Shown one piece after another: positions 58,004-64,000 of a stretch of 64,000 bases of DNA. The notes beneath the pieces are model-generated. The model was given only the letters and a program-made list of their open reading frames with translations, searched no databases and was not told where the DNA came from. The stretch comes from Thermothielavioides terrestris NRRL 8126 (lineage: Eukaryota; Ascomycota; Sordariomycetes; Sordariales; Chaetomiaceae). The position numbers were made by a program, and so were the translations under genes. Location: the NCBI RefSeq assembly GCF_000226115.1, contig NC_016461.1, positions 1,178,001 to 1,242,000 of the forward strand, in the 5' to 3' direction. Each line of letters begins with the position of its first letter. The first letter of the stretch is position 1.

Positions 58004-58631
58004 TTTGGAACGAGGCTCAGTTGCGGATGTGATGTGCAGTTGCCAAGGCGGTTCCGCCAGTGAAGAAAGCCCCCAGACAGGAATGTAAAAGCTCGGGTGG
58101 CTCTGACGAACCGTCGATATGTTTCGCTTCCGAAACTTCTGCTCGTGATATCTAGATTGGTTGATTTCAGTCTGCCTTATTGCAAGTCGGAAAACTGAAC
58201 CCAAGACCGGCGTGTGGCTGTCACCGATTGCAGGGTTGTGGCGTGATTGCTCTTGAAGCTCCAATGTTTGTTTGATTCTGGGTGATTGGCTCTGAGAACC
58301 TCAACGGTGGTTTACTGAGGTAGGTATCACAGTACGGAGTAATCCGTAATCCATACAGTTTCCCGCCGGAGACCCACATGCTGTGGCGCTTCATGTTGGT
58401 CCTGTTCATACCAACTTGCACCGCCACAATGGGCTTGGCAAGCTGCAGTTGGCCCAAGCTCTCCAAACCCTAAGCCAGGCGCACCCAATTTTTCCCAGGG
58501 ATACATTCGTGATCGCCAATTCAGGACTCCGACCGCTCACCCAACGACTTCGTAATTGCAGCGGGAAACCATCACAGTAAGTCCTGCTGGTCGCAATCCC
58601 CCCTCAGTGGAATATTCTAACACTTGAGCAG
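58004..58631. other. Divergent promoter region CSN12-like / eL20
   Basis: 628 bp between two divergent start codons; no further gene supported. Contains a GGTAGGTATCACAGTACGGAG motif of the dispersed kind seen elsewhere in the window (58318-58338). Confidence 0.55.
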
Positions 58632-59635
58632 ATGGGTAAGCGAATTTCTGTTCTTCAACGGCTTTGATGTTCCTTGGCGCCGGCGACACTTGGAGAGCCA
58701 ACCGACATACGACCACATCTCGACCGTAAGGGCGACTGCACTTCGATCGACGACCACTCGAGCCGAGCAAGATGTGCATTGATTTGCGATACACTCCTGC
58801 ACTCCGCCGAACATCATCAAAGACAAGCTGCGACGTTGCCTTGGACAGGTGTCGGAATGTATCCCAGCCAGCCTTCAAACGACTTCTGACCCCGAACTTC
58901 GATGGCTCGCGAGGGACGGTTCCGTATTCGACGACGTTTATACCGCATCTAGATTGCGCGGAAGCTTCTGTCGGGAGCGCAGTGGGCTGACGTATGGCTC
59001 AGGCCGTCTTCATGAGTACCAGGTGATCGGGCGCCATCTGCCCACGGAGGCCAACCCGACTCCTAACCTGTACCGCATGCGCATCTTCGCCCCGAACGAG
59101 GTCGTTGCCAAGTCCCGCTTCTGGTATTTCCTCCGTGGTCTCCGCAAGGTCAAGAAGGCCACTGGTGAGATCGTCAGCGTCAATGAGGTATGTAGCGACT
59201 AGACTGTGGAGGCGCATGACGCGGGATGCTTACTCGGCCTCCAGATTTCCGAGAAGCACCCCCTCAAGGTGAAGAACTTCGGCATCTGGATCCGCTACGA
59301 CTCGCGGTCAGGCACGCACAACATGTACAAGGAGTATCGCGAGACCTCGAGGACCGCCGCTGTCGAGGCCCTGTACGCCGACATGGCTGCCCGCCACCGT
59401 GCCCGCTTCAGGTCCATCCACGTATGCTCACTGCCTACTCCCGGCTGCCCAGTTCCGGGATGCTAATACGGAGCAGATTCTGCGCGTCGTCGAGCTCGAG
59501 AAGACCGAGGATATTAGGCGCCCTTACATCAAGCAGCTCGTCCAGAAGAACCTGTCTTTCCCTCTGCCCCACCGGGTTCCCAAGATCAACACCAAGAAGA
59601 TCTTCAGTGCGACGCGCCCGTCCACTTTTGCTTGA
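58632..59635 (+). CDS. rpl20: 60S ribosomal protein eL20 (L18a/L20)
   Basis: Exons 58632-58635 (ATGG), 59003-59187, 59245-59421 and 59477-59635 give 174 aa; yeast eL20 has 172. The first exon codes for Met and the first base of Gly2. Its donor is GTAAGC; the acceptor at 59002 follows a CTGAC branch point, yielding [20 protein letters not shown]. Later blocks are [55 protein letters not shown] and [16 protein letters not shown], ending RPSTFA. eL20 is a core protein of the large subunit. The 367-nt first intron right after the start codon is the usual position of regulatory introns in fungal ribosomal protein genes. An ATG at 58994, before the exon 2 acceptor, is out of frame and would code for ten residues only if the first intron were retained. 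Confidence 0.95.
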
Positions 59636-60212
59636 GGGGTTTTCATGGTTGCGGTTGGGGTTGGCAGGGTCTTCGGGTGTTCATTAGGAAAATGGGATAT
59701 CCTGCATTTGCTCCCTGGACGAGCATGAAATGAATAAACGGTCAAGCACAGGGTTTGCGTTTGTTTGTGAGCATGTCTGTCCCTTTTTCGGTCCTTTGGT
59801 GTGCCGGAGTGACAGTGCATGGTGTATCCTCCACGACCTTCCAAGCTTTGATGGAAGTCCGGTTGCTTGAAGACATGCGCCAGATACAACGCCGCCAGCG
59901 GCGGGGCTCTGAGTCGCGCTGAGGATGAGATATTTATTGTCTTGGCCCAGCCTGGGTCGGGTCAACCGGGTAAGCCCTGCTTACCCGTAACTACTCCAAA
60001 TGCGGGAGCTGGATACAAAAATGGGGTCTGCTGTTGACTCACTGATCGAAGGACCAATTAATACGAGCAACAAGAAGCGCATCATCAGTTTGTTCATTCG
60101 CTTTCTTAATTAAGACCACTTCATTGATGATTTCCTTGTCGCGCTGTGTGCTTGGGAAATCTGCCTTTCATATCCCAGCTCTTTCGTTCTGGTTTCTCAA
60201 TCCGCCAACCTC
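59636..60212. other. Intergenic region
   Basis: 3' flank of the eL20 gene and promoter of the acetyltransferase gene; nothing else can be supported. Confidence 0.6.
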
Positions 60213-61180
60213 ATGTCTCCAGCACCGGAACAGCCCACGCCATCGGAGCCCCGCCCCGCCCCGGGCCCGGCGCCGGATCCCGCATCCTTCGTCCGCGTGC
60301 GCACCACTCGCCCGCGCTCCCCATTCCCTCCCAACTCAGCCCGCCAACCCATCATCACGCCCCGCCTCATCCTCCGTGCCTTGACGCCGGAGGACATCCC
60401 CGCCCTCCATGTCCTCCGCACCCAGCCAGAGGTGATGCGCTGGACGGCGTTGGGCAGGCCGGACGCGGATCTGGAGGAGACGCGGAGGAGGATGGAAAGG
60501 TCTTATCCGCCCAATGATACGGCCTCGTTCAACTTCGCGATCTGTGCGAGGGGCGTGGATGGCGACGCCGACGCTGCGGGGGAGCTGATCGGCATTGGCG
60601 GTTGCGCTCTGACTAAAGGGAGCTTCGGCTGGTCCGTCAAGTCCGAGCTCTCTTTTTGCTGATTATGGTTTCGGGTAGCTCTTAGTTGCTCCCGAGATAA
60701 TTCTTTGCTCCCCAGTTGCCCCCCCATGTCTGGATTACCTAGGGAAGAAACTAACTCGCTTTTTTGGACAGGCCTGAGGTGGGGTATATGCTGAAGAAGG
60801 AGCACTGGGGAAAGGGATTGGCGACGGAGTTTCTGCAGGGATGGCTGCGTGCGTGGGACACCTTGGAGCGGGAGGTGGTGGAGGTGGAGGTCGACCGGAG
60901 AACGCTCGCTGGGGATGGAGCCGTTGGGGACGAGAATGCAGACGGGGAAGGAGGAAGGCTGGTCAGGGAGCGGTTGATTGCTATTACAGCGGCGGGGAAT
61001 GGCAAGAGCCAGAGAGTGCTAGCGAAGGCCGGGTTCGAGTGGTTTCTTACCTGGTTGGGGGAAGATCTAACGGAGGGCGCCGCGCCGGGGAGCACTGTTG
61101 CGTTGCCCACTTATAGGTATTTTCCCGGAGGGCAGAAGGGTTTGGATAGGGGGGAGGGCGAATTGAGTGGTTCGCCGTGA
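60213..61180 (+). CDS. GNAT-family N-acetyltransferase (RimJ-like)
   Basis: Exons 60213-60631 and 60772-61180 (donor GTCCGT, branch CTAAC, acceptor GACAG) give 275 aa. A Pro-rich leader of about 45 residues precedes the GNAT fold: ITPRLILRALTPEDIPALH, RWTALGRPDADLEETRRRM, FNFAICARG, then IGIGGCALTKGSFGWPEVGY. The acetyl-CoA loop region is KKEHWGKGLATEFLQGWLRAW, followed by an acidic insert and ITAAGNGKSQRVLAKAGFEW. This is the layout of RimJ/RimL-type acetyltransferases (GNAT_3), which acetylate protein N-termini or small molecules; the substrate cannot be told from sequence. The tail after the fold is Gly-rich. The single intron is supported by restoration of the WPEVGYMLKKEHWGKG block across the junction. 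Confidence 0.85.
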
Positions 61181-62461
61181 ATCAGGGATAGCAGGGCTGC
61201 GCACAGCCGGGTCGTTACTCTGGTCCCTCTTGTCACAGGTAGAGCTTCCCGCTAAGGTACTTAAGTAGCTGTTTACTTTGAATCTCTTCCGCCAATGCCT
61301 TCAGTACCATCGTCAATCAGCTGCGAGAACAAAGAAGCGGCGAGTGCTACGCCAGAGGACCATCCAATGTTAGGCATGGCCCCTGGTTTTGGGCCTGGGT
61401 CCAAATACCCGGGAGGCCGTGACAGCGCCTGGAAGAGGCAGTGTGTTGAGAGGGCAAGGAGACTTCAGACGAGATGAGATCGCTGCCTTGACAGAGACCT
61501 CCACGTGATGTCCGACGATTGAGGTTATCAGGCCATCCAGACCTGGAAGGCGGGAGGGAGGTATCGATACCTGATCAGCTTTGTGGGTCCCAAGGCACCA
61601 CCAGACTGGAAGTCCAAGTGCTTTGAACCGTCGAATGGTCAACACCACCCGCACCGCGAGCCCGCGAACTCGAGCGAACCCGAGCGCCAACGAGAGAACA
61701 AATGCACAATCATACTTGGAGCAATGTAACTAGCGAGACCAAAGCCATGCGAAAAACTGAACTAGAACTCGCGCATTTAGCATGGTTCGCCTTCCTCAGC
61801 AAAATTCCCATCCTACATCCTCTTCCACCGATGGAAGTTCATTTGAGGTCGCCAATTCTGCCTTCCGCTTACTGCAAGGGCAAGCCACACAACCTGACCG
61901 AAACGAGAAGAAGTGCGGCAGAGCTGCAAGCGCAGCACGTGTCACCCGCTGAACCGCCGGCAAAGGTCACATAGCCCGCCCCGCAGTAACGAGCGGCGCT
62001 GCAGCTCGATGCGAAACCAACCGACCTGTTTGGCGCAGTAAGCGACCTCATTGCCCTTCCAGGTTGTGCGAGGGGGAAAAAAGAAACCCATGGCCGCAGC
62101 TTGAACGCAACCATCGGCGACTCAAGCAGGTGACCCGAGTCTGCCTAAGAAGGCGACATCAGTCCGCCCGCCCGAGTGCAGGCAGATAGATGAATGTCCT
62201 CGTTCGCAGTCTGCCCGAGTCCACCACTTCCCTGGCGTTCGCAGATCCGCGCGGCAGCCTAGGTCGCAGATCCGGCGAGCCGCAGGCAGTGAGAGAAGCC
62301 CGGTTTCTTTAAATGCCGTGAACCGTCAGCGAACCCCTCTTCGTCGTGCCACCCGACGATCACAACCCGTCATCGTTGGCCTGCGATCTGGTCCGCTGGC
62401 CGCCGTCATTTTGTCTCGGATGCATTCTCTGTGACTATGAGACTCTTCCTCTACCGTCGCC
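61181..62461. other. Intergenic region
   Basis: 1.3 kb without supported genes; the right end is presumably the promoter of the following gene. Confidence 0.55.
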
Positions 62462-64000
62462 ATGACCACCGCAGCAGGCGAAACCAAAGATGGCACGGCA
62501 TATTACGGTTACCTGTTCACCAAAGCGAAGCCAATCCCGCTTGCGACGCCCGTGCTTGATGCCCTCCTGAGAGCCATTGCCCTGCATATTGTTCGTCGCG
62601 AACCCGAGCAACCGCCGCCTTGCTGTGTGCTAACGCAGTCTCGAGCAAAACGAAATCGGTGACAAAAATGAGAAGCACCTGACCCCGGCGAAGCTCGCTG
62701 CATTCTACAAAACCGCTGGGCATGACTGGGACTGTGAGTTATTGATTCCCTGGTGTTGTTCAACCCCCTGTTGCTGGAGCGCCGCTGACCCCCAGCCCCG
62801 TCTAGCATTCTTTGTTGAAATGCCCCATCTGGCCATTTCCACGGTCTACTCTGGCTTGGGCTGCCAACATTGGCTCCTTCCGAGCGATGACGACTTCGCG
62901 CCGCCGTCCATCCCTGCACTGACGCTGAAGGGATTTGTGCAATGGCAGACGATCCAGACCTTGCTGGGACCCCAGACTCAAGTGCCCGTGTTGCAGTTTG
63001 CCGCCGCCCACTGGGCATTGAAGCATCCCGACACTGGCGAGCCGCTGCCTGTTGACCTTCCGAAGGAGGCTTTCCCATCCGAAGCCGACCCTGATACGGA
63101 TCACTGGCACCAGGAATGTGCACGGAGGGCCCGTCTCAAGGCGACCGAAGGCGACCCACCTGAGCCGCCCAAGGAGCCGCCGAAACCCGACTTCACGGAC
63201 CGCAAGGTCCCTTACAGCCATGTCCGGATAAACCCGACAGCGCCGCGCGATTACTTTGCGGCGCGCCCCGTAAACGTCGCCTACGTGCACGTCGCATCCC
63301 CGCGTCCGACATCGGCAGGGAGATCTCCCGAGCGGGAACGGGCGAGAGATCGAGAGCATTACGGACGCCGCCGAGCCCCTCCGGCAGACGACACCGCCCA
63401 ACGTCGCCGCAGCTTCTCTGATTACCCGCATTCACCGCACGAGGCGCGCCCCGTACGAGCTCCGCACCTCGTGCCTGAGCGCGACCCGCATCGACGCCGA
63501 CACAGTCAGCCTCGGCACTACAGCAGCACGTCGGATTCGGACAGCATTTCGATTAGCCCCCGGACTACCCCAAGGCGAACCCAGCGCTCAAACGAGCCGC
63601 CTCCGATTTCAGTCCGCCGTGTTCACGCGGGCAGCCCCGAAGAATCGCCGCGGGTCGTGCGGGCGAACATGCCTCCGCCTCCGATGCCACCGTCACACGT
63701 CCACTCGCCACGTCCGTCTAACGGCGTTCGCCCCGGCCCCCGAGACGACGATGGCAAGCGGCGAAGTGCCCTCTTCGATCTGAAGGAGAAGCTCTCCAGC
63801 TTCATCAATCCAGGTGTGAGTGGCGAGAGAGCACGGAGCATGAGCGACTCCCGTGGTAGACGGGACGGGCTGGGTGGCTCAACGAGGGTATCGAGGGAGG
63901 ACGTACTGCCCAACTCCAGATTAAGCCGGTCATGGTCCGAAATTGATACGGACGACTCAGACTCGGAGGACGAGCGACGGAGGCGGAGTCGGGGGCATTC
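62462..64000 (+). CDS. Uncharacterised fungal protein (DUF7514-like N-terminal domain), 3' end outside window
   Basis: Exons 62462-62590, 62646-62733 and 62806 to the window edge; 470 codons seen, no stop. Exon 1 gives MTTAAGETKDGTAYYGYLF and PVLDALLRAIALHI, exon 2 GDKNEKHLTPAKLAAFYKTA, exon 3 SFFVEMPHLAISTVYSGLGC, then GFVQWQTIQTLLGP and VLQFAAAHWALKHPDTGEPL. This N-terminal arrangement of about 170 residues (YYGYLF, LDALLRAIA, KLAAFYK, GFVRW-like) matches an undescribed fungal domain that I believe is DUF7514; the domain name is from memory. The rest is Arg/Ser/Pro-rich and disordered (SPERERARDREHYGRRR), with a short helical motif (RSALFDLKEKLSSFINPG) and an acidic/basic Ser tract at the edge. 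The first intron's nearest AG is too close to its CTAAC branch point, so the next AG at 62645 was used. Function unknown. Confidence 0.75.

Overview
The window looks like nuclear DNA of a filamentous ascomycete, most likely a sordariomycete (Sordariales-like). Genes are GC-rich and carry short spliceosomal introns (mostly 55-160 nt) with GTRNGT-type donors and CTRAY branch points. The proteins are typical of the group: adenylate cyclase of the cr-1 type, CreB, a xylose reductase very close in character to the Neurospora enzyme, Sds22, Psr1 and a CSN12-like subunit. A 12.5 kb AT-rich block has the C-to-T/G-to-A decay expected of repeat-induced point mutation (RIP). All gene models were built by hand by joining exons in frame. 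The exon lengths of every complete model sum to a whole number of codons.

Layout, left to right. 1-645: end of an RTC4-domain gene. 2905-9810 (+): adenylate cyclase, 4 exons, 2199 aa. 11399-14063 (-): peroxisomal ABCD half-transporter. 17467-19119 (+): Psr1-type FCP/NIF phosphatase. 21103-21714 (+): Sec61 beta. 25675-28550 (+): CreB deubiquitinase. 29319-29906 (-): Yos1, an 83-aa gene of four small exons. 32430-33870 (+): xylose reductase. 34821-36099 (-): Sds22. 36980-38325 (+): alpha/beta hydrolase with a mitochondrial-type leader. 39885-40925 (+): BTB protein. 41273-53776: nested transposons. 56070-58003 (-): CSN12-like PCI protein. 58632-59635 (+): ribosomal protein eL20. 60213-61180 (+): GNAT acetyltransferase. 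62462-64000 (+, runs off the edge): uncharacterised fungal protein.

The transposon block is a pogo/Fot1-type DNA element (about 3.07 kb when empty, 134/135 bp terminal inverted repeats, TA target duplication). Its transposase gene is split by a 9,430 bp Ty3/gypsy chromovirus with two 594 bp LTRs and a perfect 5 bp target duplication (CCTAG). Both are full of stop codons, and zinc ligands have been turned into tyrosine by RIP-type transitions. Mutation is polarised: in each LTR the half facing the element interior is the more decayed.

Functionally the genes are mostly unlinked housekeeping and signalling functions: cAMP signalling, stress phosphatase, PP1 regulation, carbon catabolite repression and pentose use, the early secretory pathway (Sec61 beta, Yos1) and translation. 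CreB (carbon catabolite control) and xylose reductase (a pentose-pathway enzyme subject to such control) lie about 4 kb apart with only Yos1 between them, which is probably coincidental. No tRNA, rRNA or CRISPR was found. The most unusual gene-structure features are an ATG-only first exon (Sec61 beta), a 4-nt coding first exon (eL20), a 14-nt microexon whose junction splits the catalytic cysteine codon (CreB) and a 20-nt last coding exon (Sds22).
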